This document shows, piece after piece, positions 35,868 through 45,900 of a DNA stretch of 64,000 nt (the stretch's first letter is position 1; each line of letters starts with the position of its first letter). The notes beneath the pieces are model-generated. The model had not been told where the DNA came from and did not search any database. It was given only the letters and a program-made list of their open reading frames with translations. The stretch spans positions 942,192-1,006,191 of the forward strand of contig NZ_CP061302.1 of NCBI RefSeq assembly GCF_018687675.1, read 5' to 3'. The DNA comes from Polynucleobacter sp. MG-Unter2-18. GTDB taxonomy: Bacteria > Pseudomonadota > Gammaproteobacteria > Burkholderiales > Burkholderiaceae. The translations under genes and the position numbers were made by a program.

Positions 35868-37229
35868 TTGAGCGATATCAACTCTACTAACAGCACAGAC
35901 AAAGTTCTGTATTGCTCTTTTTGCGGCAAGAGTCAGCACGAAGTTAAAAAGCTGATTGCCGGTCCTTCCGTATTTATTTGCGATGAGTGTATTGACCTTT
36001 GTACGGACATCATTCAAGAAGAACTATCAAAGCTACCCAAGCTCGAGGGCGATGATTCTTTGCCGACACCCCATCAGATTCGCGAGAATCTGGATCAGTA
36101 TGTGATTGGCCAAGATCATGCCAAGAAGACTTTGGCAGTAGCGGTCTATAACCACTACAAACGCCTGCAGTATTTACCAAAGCCAAAAAAAGAGAAGTTG
36201 GATAAAGATGGCAAGCCTGCAGAGACTTCTGATAAAAAAGAATCTAAGCTTCCTGCTAAAGCTATGGTTGACGGTGTCGAATTAGCTAAAAGTAATATTT
36301 TGCTGATTGGCCCAACTGGCTCTGGCAAAACCTTGTTAGCTCAGACCTTAGCGCGTATGTTGGATGTGCCGTTTGTGATGGCTGATGCAACTACCTTGAC
36401 CGAAGCGGGTTATGTTGGTGAAGACGTTGAGAATATTATTCAAAAATTGTTACAGGCTTGCGACTACAACGTAGAAAAAGCGCAACGTGGCATTGTGTAT
36501 ATCGATGAGATTGATAAAATCTCCCGTAAATCGGATAACCCATCTATCACTCGTGATGTATCGGGTGAGGGCGTTCAACAGGCGCTTCTAAAGCTAGTTG
36601 AAGGCACTATGGCTTCTGTGCCACCTCAAGGCGGTCGCAAGCATCCCAATCAAGATTTCTTACAAGTCGATACCACTAATATTTTGTTTATCTGCGGTGG
36701 CGCATTCGATGGCCTTGAGAAGGTCATACAGCAGCGTACTGCAAAGACCGGTATTGGATTTAATGCCACGGTTCCAGGTAAAGACGATCGCGGTATCAGC
36801 GACCTCTTGATCGAAGTAGAGCCTGAAGATCTCATTAAGTTTGGCCTCATTCCTGAATTGATCGGTAGATTGCCAGTCGTAGCCACTTTGGCGCAATTGG
36901 ATGAAGCAGCATTGATCCAGATTTTGACTGAGCCCAAAAATGCCTTAGTTAAGCAATATCAGGCTCTGTTGACGATGGAAGGCTCTGAGCTAGAAGTTCG
37001 CCCAACAGCTTTGTCAGCAATTGCTAAAAAAGCCATTGCTCGTAAGACCGGTGCTCGTGGCCTACGTTCTATTCTTGAGGGATCCCTCATGGATGTGATG
37101 TATGACCTGCCCTCTTTGAAGAATGTTCAAAAGGTGGTCATTGATGAAAGCACCATTGCTGAAGGCGGTAAGCCCATCTTGGTCTACAAACAAGGTGAAG
37201 AATCTACAGAATTGAGTAAAAAAGCCTAA
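35868..37229 (+). CDS. clpX: ATP-dependent Clp protease ATP-binding subunit ClpX
   Basis: AAA+ unfoldase for ClpP. The zinc-binding domain has Cys16, 19, 38 and 41 ([15 protein letters not shown]). Walker A GPTGSGKT is near 148-155, Walker [10 protein letters not shown], with the IGF loop for ClpP binding around [10 protein letters not shown] and the pore loop GYVGEDVE. Length is 453 aa, longer than the roughly 424 of E. coli because of a Lys-rich insert at about 104-133 ([13 protein letters not shown]...). The only plausible start is TTG 35868, since a stop lies four codons upstream in frame and no ATG exists; the ribosome site is weak, suggesting coupling with clpP. Confidence 0.94.
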   Translation: MSDINSTNSTDKVLYCSFCGKSQHEVKKLIAGPSVFICDECIDLCTDIIQEELSKLPKLEGDDSLPTPHQIRENLDQYVIGQDHAKKTLAVAVYNHYKRLQYLPKPKKEKLDKDGKPAETSDKKESKLPAKAMVDGVELAKSNILLIGPTGSGKTLLAQTLARMLDVPFVMADATTLTEAGYVGEDVENIIQKLLQACDYNVEKAQRGIVYIDEIDKISRKSDNPSITRDVSGEGVQQALLKLVEGTMASVPPQGGRKHPNQDFLQVDTTNILFICGGAFDGLEKVIQQRTAKTGIGFNATVPGKDDRGISDLLIEVEPEDLIKFGLIPELIGRLPVVATLAQLDEAALIQILTEPKNALVKQYQALLTMEGSELEVRPTALSAIAKKAIARKTGARGLRSILEGSLMDVMYDLPSLKNVQKVVIDESTIAEGGKPILVYKQGEESTELSKKA

Positions 37230-37296
37230 TTTTTGCTACTTTTTTGCTGTTTTTAGTAGTTTTTACTCACTTTTTGCCTATTTCCCCCTTGTTTTT
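37230..37296. promoter_or_regulatory. Helically phased T-tracts upstream of lon (probable intrinsically bent DNA)
   Basis: Runs of three to six T start at 37230, 37240, 37250, 37260, 37271, 37281 and 37292, a spacing of 10 or 11 bp each time over 67 bp. T-tracts repeated with the helical period are known to curve DNA. The block begins at the clpX stop and ends inside the putative lon heat-shock promoter. Confidence 0.7.
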
Positions 37297-37315
37297 CGCT
37301 AGGCGGCACCCACAT
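37288..37315 (+). promoter_or_regulatory. Sigma-32-like heat-shock promoter for lon
   Basis: CTTGTT (37288-37293) and CCCACAT (37309-37315) are 15 bp apart, resembling the CTTGAA / CCCCAT elements of RpoH promoters. The expected start of transcription is near 37322, giving an 85-base leader to the lon ATG at 37408. lon is a classical heat-shock gene. Confidence 0.5.
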
Positions 37316-37407
37316 AGGTAGTATCCTATTCTCTAATAATGACTGTATCTAGTGGTACGGCATTTTTAGAGATATTTACGGAATGACTATTTTGGAGGAA
37401 TTGCCCC

Positions 37408-39840
37408 ATGCCTGGCCACTTATTACTACCCTCTGAACCTATTCAACTGCCATTGCTCCCATTAAGGGATGTGGTGGTATTTCCTCACATGGTGATTCCA
37501 TTGTTTGTGGGACGTCCAAAATCCATCAAAGCACTAGAAGCTGCCATGGAAACTGGTAAGAATGTACTTCTAGTTGCGCAAAAGACTGCTGCGAAAGATG
37601 AGCCTAGCGTAGAAGACCTCTACGATGTGGGCTGCATTGCCAATATTCTGCAGATGCTGAAGTTGCCCGACGGCACTGTCAAAGTATTAGTGGAAGGCGT
37701 TCAACGTGCTGAAGTAAGCCAAGTGGAGGATAGCCAAGGCTACTTCTCATGTGAAGCAACTCCAACGGCAATGTCCTCATTAGATGCTCACGAAACTGAA
37801 GCATTACGTCGCGCCATCATGGCTCAGTTTGATCAGTATGTGAAGCTCAATAAAAAAGTGCCTCAAGAAATTCTCTCCTCATTAGGCGGCATCGATGATC
37901 CAAGTCGTTTAGCCGATACCATTTGCGCACATCTGCCGGTCAAGCTTGAGCAAAAGCAACGTTTGCTGGAGATGTCGGATGTCGTGCAGCGACTGGAAAG
38001 TCTTCTGGCCGATCTTGAGAGCGAGATCGACATCTTGCAAGTGGAGAAGCGTATTCGCGGACGTGTAAAGCGTCAGATGGAAAAGAGCCAGCGCGAGTAC
38101 TATTTAAACGAACAAGTTAAAGCGATTCAAAAAGAATTGGGTGAGGGTGAAGAGGGTGCCGATCTTGAGGAACTCGAGAAACGCATTAAAGCTGCTCGCA
38201 TGCCTAAGGAAGCATTGAAGAAGGCTGAGTCTGAACTAAAGAAGTTAAAGCTGATGTCACCAATGTCTGCTGAGGCAACGGTGATTCGCAACTTCATTGA
38301 TACCTTGGTGACGCTCCCATGGAAAAAGAAAACCAAGATCAATAACGATTTAACCAATGCAGAAAAAGTATTGGACGAAGACCATTATGGTCTTGATAAA
38401 GTTAAAGAGCGTATTTTGGAATATCTCGCGGTTCAACAACGGGTTGATCGTGTTAAGGCTCCGATCCTCTGCTTAGTTGGGCCTCCAGGCGTTGGTAAAA
38501 CCTCTCTAGGTCAATCGATAGCCCGCGCAACAAACCGCAAGTTTGTGCGTATGGCTTTGGGTGGCGTTCGTGATGAATCAGAAATTCGGGGACATCGTCG
38601 TACTTATATTGGTTCTATGCCGGGCAAGATTTTATCTAGTCTAACTAAGGTCGGTGTACGTAACCCTTTATTCCTCTTGGATGAAGTCGATAAGATGGGT
38701 ATGGATTTCCGTGGAGATCCCGCAAGTGCCTTGCTAGAGGTCTTAGATCCTGAGCAGAATCACACATTCCAAGATCACTATGTTGAAGTCGATTTTGATC
38801 TTTCAGATGTGATGTTTGTTGCTACATCGAACTCCTTGAATATTCCCGGTCCACTTTTAGATCGTTTAGAAATTATTCGCCTTGCCGGCTATACGGAAGA
38901 TGAGAAGACGAGTATTGCTATCAATTACTTAATTCCTAAGCAAATTAAAAATAATGGCTTGAAGAAGGATGAACTGAAGATCGAGGAATCTGCTGTCCGT
39001 AGCATGATTCGTTATTACACTCGTGAGGCAGGTGTTCGTTCTCTAGAACGAGAGATTAGTAAGATTTGCCGTAAGGTGGTGAAGTTACTCCTCCTGAAAA
39101 AAGAAGCCGCTCCAGTTACTGTAAATGTCGACAACTTAGAGAAGTTCTTGTCTGTGAAGATGTATGACTTTGGTCTTGCGGCGAAAGAGAATCAAGTTGG
39201 CCAAGTTACTGGCCTAGCTTGGACTGAAGTTGGTGGCGATCTGCTCACCATCGAAGCAGCAGTAATGCCTGGTAAAGGTGTTATTACTCGCACAGGCTCC
39301 ATTGGCGACGTCATGAAGGAGTCTGTAGAGGCGGCAAAGACAGTGGTTCGCTCACGAGCAAGAGCCCTTGGCATTACTGACGAAGCATTTGAGAAGAAAG
39401 ATATTCATATTCACTTCCCTGATGGTGCGACTCCGAAAGATGGTCCGTCGGCTGGTATCGCCATCACAACTGCCTTGGTATCGGTATTTACTGGAATTCC
39501 AATTCGTTCAGATGTGGCAATGACAGGTGAGATCACCTTGCGTGGTGAGGTACTTCCGATTGGTGGTTTAAAAGAGAAGCTATTGGCAGCGCATCGTGGT
39601 GGCATCAAGTTGGCATTGATTCCAGAGGAGAACATCAAAGATTTAATTGATATCCCTGATAACGTCAAGAATGCAATTGAAATCGTGCCGGTACGATGGA
39701 TTGACAAAGTTTTGGAGTTGGCTTTAGAGCGAAAACCAGTTGCTTTGTCTGACCCAACGCCAGAAGAGCTTGCTAAAAAGGCCGCTGAGGCTAGCAAAGC
39801 CAATGAAAAGATTTCTTCTGGAGAGGTCTTGAAGCATTGA
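37408..39840 (+). CDS. lon: ATP-dependent protease Lon
   Basis: Cytosolic AAA+ protease for damaged and regulatory proteins. The 810-aa chain has the N-terminal LON substrate domain (LPLLPLRDVVVFPHMVIPLFVGR region from about 14), a coiled-coil middle, Walker A GPPGVGKT near 357, Walker B LFLLDEVDK, and the C-terminal protease domain with the Ser/Lys dyad Ser681 (PKDGPSAGIA) and Lys724 (GGLKEKLLA). GGAGGAA lies just before the ATG. It follows clpX after 178 bp and has its own promoter region; a tRNA-Val gene and ppiD lie downstream. Confidence 0.96.
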   Translation: MPGHLLLPSEPIQLPLLPLRDVVVFPHMVIPLFVGRPKSIKALEAAMETGKNVLLVAQKTAAKDEPSVEDLYDVGCIANILQMLKLPDGTVKVLVEGVQRAEVSQVEDSQGYFSCEATPTAMSSLDAHETEALRRAIMAQFDQYVKLNKKVPQEILSSLGGIDDPSRLADTICAHLPVKLEQKQRLLEMSDVVQRLESLLADLESEIDILQVEKRIRGRVKRQMEKSQREYYLNEQVKAIQKELGEGEEGADLEELEKRIKAARMPKEALKKAESELKKLKLMSPMSAEATVIRNFIDTLVTLPWKKKTKINNDLTNAEKVLDEDHYGLDKVKERILEYLAVQQRVDRVKAPILCLVGPPGVGKTSLGQSIARATNRKFVRMALGGVRDESEIRGHRRTYIGSMPGKILSSLTKVGVRNPLFLLDEVDKMGMDFRGDPASALLEVLDPEQNHTFQDHYVEVDFDLSDVMFVATSNSLNIPGPLLDRLEIIRLAGYTEDEKTSIAINYLIPKQIKNNGLKKDELKIEESAVRSMIRYYTREAGVRSLEREISKICRKVVKLLLLKKEAAPVTVNVDNLEKFLSVKMYDFGLAAKENQVGQVTGLAWTEVGGDLLTIEAAVMPGKGVITRTGSIGDVMKESVEAAKTVVRSRARALGITDEAFEKKDIHIHFPDGATPKDGPSAGIAITTALVSVFTGIPIRSDVAMTGEITLRGEVLPIGGLKEKLLAAHRGGIKLALIPEENIKDLIDIPDNVKNAIEIVPVRWIDKVLELALERKPVALSDPTPEELAKKAAEASKANEKISSGEVLKH

Positions 39841-39957
39841 TGTGATTGGATGTTTGAGGGATTTTGAGTCAGATTGAGCGGCTTGTTACGGCCCACTTTG
39901 TTGAAGAATCCCTCTTTTATTCCCGCACTAGGTTACAATCTCGTCTGTATTAATTTG

Positions 39958-40033
39958 GGGCGCTTAGCTCAGATGGTAGAGCGTCTGCCTTACACGCAGA
40001 ATGTCGGCGGTTCGATCCCGTCAGCGCCCACCA
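39958..40033 (+). tRNA. tRNA-Val (anticodon TAC)
   Basis: A 76-nt tRNA. Acceptor GGGCGCT pairs with AGCGCCC and ACCA is encoded. The anticodon stem-loop CTGCC-TTACACG-CAG reads TAC, for valine GUN codons. The T loop GTTCGATCC is normal. It lies between lon and ppiD. Confidence 0.97.
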
Positions 40034-40139
40034 GTTTCCCCATTTGCATTTGTTTTCCCTCAAATAGGCTTACTAGCTCCCTCTAGTCCTTCCGCCTAGT
40101 ACACTCGTGTTATTAATTTTATTTTCGAGCGATTAATTC

Positions 40140-41606
40140 ATGTTTGATTCAGTACGTAAACACCAAAGAGTTCTGCAGTTTGTTTTGATGTTGTTCATCG
40201 TCCCTTCTTTCGCCTTATTCGGTATTTCAAGCTATTCCGAATTTATGGATAAAGAAACTGACATTGTGAAAGTCAATGGCAAGCCTATTACTGCGCAAGA
40301 AGTTGATACTGCTGCAAAACGTCAAGCTGAGCGTGTTGGTGGAAATGCGCAGATTGCTCAAAGCCTACCTTTTCGTCAGGCGATCCTGAACGAGTTACTG
40401 CAACAACGCATTCTTGGTTTTGCGATTGGCGACCTCCGTCTGCAAGTAGGCAAGCAAGAGTTAGTTAATAGCCTGCAAAAGATTCCACAGATTCGCGCTT
40501 TATATCGACAAGATGGCACATTTGATGATGTGCGCTTTAAGCAATTACTCGCTAGTAATGGCATGAATGAAGAGCAGTTTTATGCTGGCCAAAGTTTTGA
40601 TTTAAAAATTCAACAGTTAATAAATTCTGTTGCTCGTACAGAGTTAGCTAGCCCAAAATTATCTGAGATTGTTTTATCTTTATATGACACTGAAAGACAG
40701 GTTCAGACTTTGCAGTTCAACGCTAAAGATTATTTAGCCAAAGTGAATCCAAGCGCTGATGAGCTGCAGGCTTTTTATGAGGCCAATGCCAAGTTGTTTG
40801 AACGTCCTGAATATATTGATGTTGAGTACATCGTGCTAAAGGCGGATCCGAAAGAGGATTCCAAGGTTTTTAATGACAAAGCAGATCAGTTTGCCAATAT
40901 CACTTATGACCAGGCTGATAGCTTGAAGCCTGCCGCAGATAAGTTGAAACTCAGCATTCAAACCCAGAAGGGCGTTACTCGTAGCGGCGCAGCTGGCGTG
41001 TCTAGAGATCATCCTTTAGCCAATGCCAAAGTAGTTCAGTCACTTTATGGTGATGAGGCCCTGAAAAATAAGCGCAATACCGAGGCCGTGCAAATAGCAC
41101 CCGGTGTGTTTGTATCAGCTCGAGTAGTGACCTTATACCCAGCCCAAGTTCTGCCTTATCAAGATGTTGCGGCAGAAGTGAAGCGTCAGGTAAGTCAACG
41201 TGCTGCGGAGAAGCTAGCTATTTCAGCTGCTAGCGAAAAATTAGACGCCCTTGAAAAGGATCCCAAGAACGTAGCTGGTTTTGGCAGTGCTACTTGGATT
41301 TCACGCAACAAGCCAGGTAGTCTAGTGGGCTCATCCATGGATGAGGTCATGTCCGTGAATGCAAGTGCATTACCAGCTGTAGTTTCAGTTACGAATCCAG
41401 GTGTTGGTAGCACGATTTACCGCATTGATCAGGTACGTCAACCGACAGCGGTAGATGCTAAGGTTCAAAAAGCACAAGCACAACAGATCCAAGCGCTGGC
41501 TGCACAGTCAGAGTTTGCAGGCTTTATGGCTTACTGGCGTAATAGCGCTGGCGTTAAAGTGATTAACCCACTGAAGCAGGCAAGCGCTGGAAGTGCGGGA
41601 AGTTAA
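40140..41606 (+). CDS. ppiD: PpiD-like periplasmic chaperone lacking the parvulin domain
   Basis: Inner-membrane-anchored periplasmic chaperone at the SecYEG exit. It starts with a cytosolic stub MFDSVRKHQR and one membrane helix (about 11-31), followed by a SurA_N-type chaperone domain (VNGKPITAQEVDTAAKRQAE onward). In typical family members of about 620 aa a parvulin domain comes next; here residues 227-236 (IDVEYIVLKA) run directly into 243-275 (VFNDKADQFANITYDQADSLKP), the segment that normally follows the parvulin domain. The protein is 488 aa, so about 130 residues are missing in frame, with both flanks well conserved. Position after lon agrees with ppiD. Confidence 0.85.
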   Translation: MFDSVRKHQRVLQFVLMLFIVPSFALFGISSYSEFMDKETDIVKVNGKPITAQEVDTAAKRQAERVGGNAQIAQSLPFRQAILNELLQQRILGFAIGDLRLQVGKQELVNSLQKIPQIRALYRQDGTFDDVRFKQLLASNGMNEEQFYAGQSFDLKIQQLINSVARTELASPKLSEIVLSLYDTERQVQTLQFNAKDYLAKVNPSADELQAFYEANAKLFERPEYIDVEYIVLKADPKEDSKVFNDKADQFANITYDQADSLKPAADKLKLSIQTQKGVTRSGAAGVSRDHPLANAKVVQSLYGDEALKNKRNTEAVQIAPGVFVSARVVTLYPAQVLPYQDVAAEVKRQVSQRAAEKLAISAASEKLDALEKDPKNVAGFGSATWISRNKPGSLVGSSMDEVMSVNASALPAVVSVTNPGVGSTIYRIDQVRQPTAVDAKVQKAQAQQIQALAAQSEFAGFMAYWRNSAGVKVINPLKQASAGSAGS

Positions 41607-41607
41607 G

Positions 41608-42258
41608 CTAGGGTAGTTTTTTCAGCAAGTTACTGTATGGGGCCATTGAGCCCCATACGTTTTTAAAGATAATGCTTTGCGCATCTACATTTGGATGCAG
41701 TCGATCTGCTTGAAATAATTCTGCTTTAGTAGCAACGCCCTCCAGGAAGAAAGGTAGTAGCTCAACTTGTTCTTGATTCGCTATTTGAGGATAGAGTTGT
41801 TTAAATTGCTTGGTATAAGTTTGGCCATAGTTTGAGGGAATCTGAATGCCACAGAGTAAAACCTTGGCGCCTGCTTTTTTACTCATCTGAACCATCTGCC
41901 GTAGATTGGCTTCAGTTTGATTAACCGGTAAGCCGCGTAAAGCATCGTTAGCACCTAACTCGATCAGGACAATTCCCGGCTTTTTCTGACTTAAGAGGGC
42001 GGGTAGACGAGTTAAACCACCAGAGCTTGTCTCACCGCTAATACTGGCATTAAAGACGCTCCAAGGACTCTTATCCTTTACAAGCTCTGCCTCAAGTAGT
42101 GTGACCCAGCCAGTGCCACGCGGTAGACCATATTCTGCCGATAGACTATCACCCAATACCAGAATAACGGGCTTTACTTGAGCCCAAGAACAAATGCTCA
42201 TTAAGAGGCAAAATAGACCTGTAATGAATTTATTGGCGATTAAAAGCTGAGTCTGCAT
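41608..42258 (-). CDS. tesA: TesA-like arylesterase / lysophospholipase (SGNH hydrolase)
   Basis: Periplasmic SGNH-fold esterase related to E. coli TesA, which is a thioesterase, protease I and lysophospholipase. The 216-aa protein has a signal peptide (hydrophobic to about 26, SWAQ cleavage region), block I VLGDSLSAEYG with nucleophile Ser38, the oxyanion Gly in SGETSSGGLTR, GANDALRG (block III Asn) and DRLHPN with the catalytic Asp and His. It is divergent from the ABC ATPase gene with 26 bp between starts, the same head-to-head pair as tesA-ybbA in E. coli. True substrate is unproven. Confidence 0.88.
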   Translation of the reverse strand: MQTQLLIANKFITGLFCLLMSICSWAQVKPVILVLGDSLSAEYGLPRGTGWVTLLEAELVKDKSPWSVFNASISGETSSGGLTRLPALLSQKKPGIVLIELGANDALRGLPVNQTEANLRQMVQMSKKAGAKVLLCGIQIPSNYGQTYTKQFKQLYPQIANQEQVELLPFFLEGVATKAELFQADRLHPNVDAQSIIFKNVWGSMAPYSNLLKKLP

Positions 42259-42284
42259 TTTTCCATTCTTGAAAACTTTTTTAC

Positions 42285-42965
42285 ATGAACAAACAGTCTA
42301 ATTCCATTGTTGCTGATCTGGTGAGCAAGCTGGTTAAAACGGCTGATGGCAACCTGAGTATTTTGCACGAGCTGAGCTTTCAGATTGAGCAAGGCGAAAG
42401 TGTGGCCATTGTGGGGGCATCGGGTTCTGGAAAAAGTACTTTATTAAGTCTGCTGGCTGGACTAGACCTGCCAAGCGCGGGGCAAATCGACCTTATGGGG
42501 CAAAACCTCAACTTGCTCGATGAGGACGGCAGGGCCCGTTTACGTGGTCAGTTAGTTGGCTTTGTTTTTCAATCATTTCAGCTCTTGCCTCACCTGACCG
42601 CCTTGGAGAATGTGATGCTCCCTCTTGAGATCGCTGGGAATCCTCAGGCTGAAGCAAGGCTGTCCGCCCTGGATTGGCTTGAAAAGGTCGGCTTAACACC
42701 TAGAGCCAATCATTTCCCTAAAACCCTTTCCGGTGGCGAGCAGCAGCGTGTAGCGCTAGCTCGAGCCTTTATTAATAAGCCAGCCATTCTGTTTGCCGAT
42801 GAACCCACCGGAAGTCTAGATGAGGCCAGCGGTAATAGGGTGATTGAGCTCCTTTTTGAGCTAAATCGGGAGAATTCTTCGACACTAGTTTTGGTGACCC
42901 ATGATCCAGCCTTAGCTGCTCGGTGTGGGCGCCAATTGAGTCTGCATGGCGGACGATTGGCCTAA
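42285..42965 (+). CDS. YbbA/LolD-type ABC transporter ATP-binding protein
   Basis: A 226-aa ABC ATPase of the MacB/LolD group. Walker A GASGSGKST is near 45, the signature LSGGEQQRVALARAF near 143, Walker B ILFADEPTGSLDE near 165, and the H-loop VTHD near 203. It is head-to-head with tesA, as ybbA is in E. coli, where YbbA works with the large permease YbbP. Here no permease follows; purL begins 21 bp after the stop. The cognate membrane protein must be elsewhere or the ATPase acts alone. ybbA is the likely orthologue but I leave the symbol blank because the partner is absent. Confidence 0.85.
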   Translation: MNKQSNSIVADLVSKLVKTADGNLSILHELSFQIEQGESVAIVGASGSGKSTLLSLLAGLDLPSAGQIDLMGQNLNLLDEDGRARLRGQLVGFVFQSFQLLPHLTALENVMLPLEIAGNPQAEARLSALDWLEKVGLTPRANHFPKTLSGGEQQRVALARAFINKPAILFADEPTGSLDEASGNRVIELLFELNRENSSTLVLVTHDPALAARCGRQLSLHGGRLA

Positions 42966-42986
42966 TCAAAACCTTATAATCTTGGC

Positions 42987-45900
42987 ATGTCATTATTCTG
43001 TTGTTTGCCCGGGGCTAATGCCCTTTCTGCCTTCCGCCAACAGCGACTTTTAGCTTCGCTGGCTGCTCAAGGAATTCAACTGGAGTCTATTGAGGCTCAA
43101 TACCTTCATTTCATTTGGTCTGAGTCTGAGCTCAATACCAAAGACAGAGAGGTGCTCGAAAGTCTGCTGACTTACGGCCAGCCTTTTGTATCGAAAATGA
43201 AGAGTGGTGGCTCTCTATTCACTAAGTCTGCTGATAAACAATCTGCGATTTCGATTCCCCGTTTTGGCACAGTTTCTCCATGGGCTAGTAAAGCTACAGA
43301 TATCGCTCGTCAGTGCGGCCTTCAGATTTTGCGTATTGAACGTGGTGTTCAATACGCGTGGCAAAGTAAAAAAACACTCAATGCAGAACAGCAACAACTG
43401 GTGTTAGCCGCGCTTCATGATCGAATGACAGAAGTTGTGATCGGCGACATCAATGAAGCAAGCACTTTATACCAATCACTTCCTGACAAACCTTTTGTTC
43501 GCATCCCAGTGCTTACCGAGGGTAGGTCTGCATTAGATAAAGCGAATCAAGACCTTGGTCTTGCTCTTTCAGAAGATGAAGTACTTTATCTAGTTGAGAA
43601 CTTTATACGCTTAGAGCGCAATCCCAGTGATGTTGAATTGATTATGTTTGCTCAGGCGAACAGTGAGCATTGTCGTCACAAGATATTTAATTCCAGCTGG
43701 ACGATTGATGGTGATGATCAGGATAAATCTTTATTTGCGATGATCCGTAATACGCACCAACTACAGCCTGAAGGTACCATCGTTGCCTACTCAGACAACT
43801 CAGCTGTGATGGTCGGGGCTGAATCGGAAACTTGGTCAGCCAAAGGTCAAGATCGTCGTTACGAAAAAGACACGCGACTAGTTCATACCTTGATGAAGGT
43901 AGAGACACATAACCACCCTACAGCAATTGCACCGTTCCCAGGCGCATCTACTGGTGCTGGTGGTGAGATTCGAGATGAGGGTGCAACAGGTATAGGTGGA
44001 CGCCCTAAGGCAGGTCTCACTGGCTTTACTGTATCCAACCTCAATATCCCGGGCACTGATTTACCATGGGAGACCGAGAAATACGGCAAGCCTGAGCGCA
44101 TTGCTAAACCACTCCAAATTATGATTGATGGCCCATTGGGCGGCGCTGCATTTAATAATGAATTCGGTCGACCTATTTTGGGTGGTTATTTCCGCGTATT
44201 TGAGCAAACCTTAGAGGGTGTTCGTCGCGGTTACCACAAGCCCATCATGATTGCGGGCGGTATTGGCAGTATTGATTCAATCCATACGGCAAAGAAACAA
44301 ATTAAAGCAGGCCACTTGTTTATTCAATTGGGTGGTCCCGGTATGCGTATTGGTATGGGTGGTGCAACGGGTAGTTCTGTTGCAACCGGAACTAACACTG
44401 CAGATTTAGATTTTGATTCAGTTCAACGTGGTAATCCAGAAATGGAACGTCGCGCGCAAGAGGTGATCAACTCTTGTATCGCTATGGGCACGAATAACCC
44501 AATTGTTTCGATTCATGACGTTGGTGCTGGAGGAATATCCAATGCATTCCCAGAGCTTGCTGATGGCGCTGGATTGGGTGCGCAATTTCAATTACGAAAA
44601 GTGCCGCTAGAAGAGAGCGGTATGAGTCCTGCAGAAATTTGGTGCAATGAATCTCAAGAGCGCTATGTCCTAGCAATTGAAGCTAAAGACTTGGAGCTTT
44701 TCAAGTTGCTATGTGAACGTGAGCGTTGCCCATTTGCCGTTGTTGGTGAAGCGACAACAGAACGTCAACTTCAGTTAAGCGATAGCAAAGAAGTTGCTGG
44801 TAGTGATGCTGCCATGCCGATCGATATGCCAATGGAAGTCTTGCTTGGGAAGCCTCCACGGATGCATCGTGATGTTAAGCGCGTTGCTCAAGAATTCGAA
44901 GAGTTAGATGTCACTGACGCTGATCTCGCGCAATGCATTGCTTGGGTTCTACAGCAGCCTACTGTTGCCAGCAAATCATTCTTAATCACTATCGGTGATC
45001 GTACCGTCGGTGGTCTTAACGCACGCGACCCTTTTGTAGGTCCTTGGCAAGTACCTGTGGCTGATTGTGCCGTTACCTTGATGGATTACAAAGGCTATCA
45101 CGGTGAAGCAATGTCCATGGGTGAGCGCACTCCACTAGCTGTGATCGATGCACCCGCTGCAGCCAAAATGGCGGTAGGTGAAGCCATTACCAACTTATTA
45201 GCTGCAGATATTCGCCGCTTAGAGGATGTTAAGCTTTCTGCTAACTGGATGGCCGCTTGTGGATCACCTGGTGAGGATGCAAAGCTATATGACTCAGTTC
45301 AAGCGATTGGTATGGATTTATGTCCAGCGCTAGGAATTTCTATTCCAGTTGGCAAAGATTCCTTATCCATGGCAACAGCATGGCAAGAGGGTGATCAAGC
45401 TAAAAAGGTCGTTTCTCCAGTTTCACTCATCATCTCTGCTTTTGCAGCAGTTCAAGACGTTCGTAAAACCACAACGCCTTTGTTAAAACTGCACGATGAG
45501 TCTGGTACAGCCTTAGAGACTGAATTGATTTTGATTGATTTGGGCCGCGGTAAAAATCGTATGGCTGGAAGCATCCTGGCGCAAGTGCTCAATCAGTCTG
45601 GTAAATCAGCTCCCAATGTAGATTACTCAGAAGATCTCAAAGCCTTGGCTGAGGCGATGATCGAGTTGCGTAAAGACAATCAATTATTGGCATATCACGA
45701 TCGCTCTGATGGTGGATTATTTGCCTGTATCGCAGAGATGGCTTTTGTATCTCACACTGGTATCTCCGTGAATGTCGACATGATTGCGGTAGATGTTGGT
45801 CAAGAAGCAGATTGGGGTGACGCTAAGAACTGGGCACAACAAGTATCTGGACTTCGTCACGAACAGACCATGCGCGCCTTATTTAACGAAGAGCTTGGTG

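Noticed and set aside
37218..37245. A-run and T-run pairing after clpX as a terminator
   Set aside because: The stem would be almost only A-T with no GC core; the T-runs are better explained as phased tracts.
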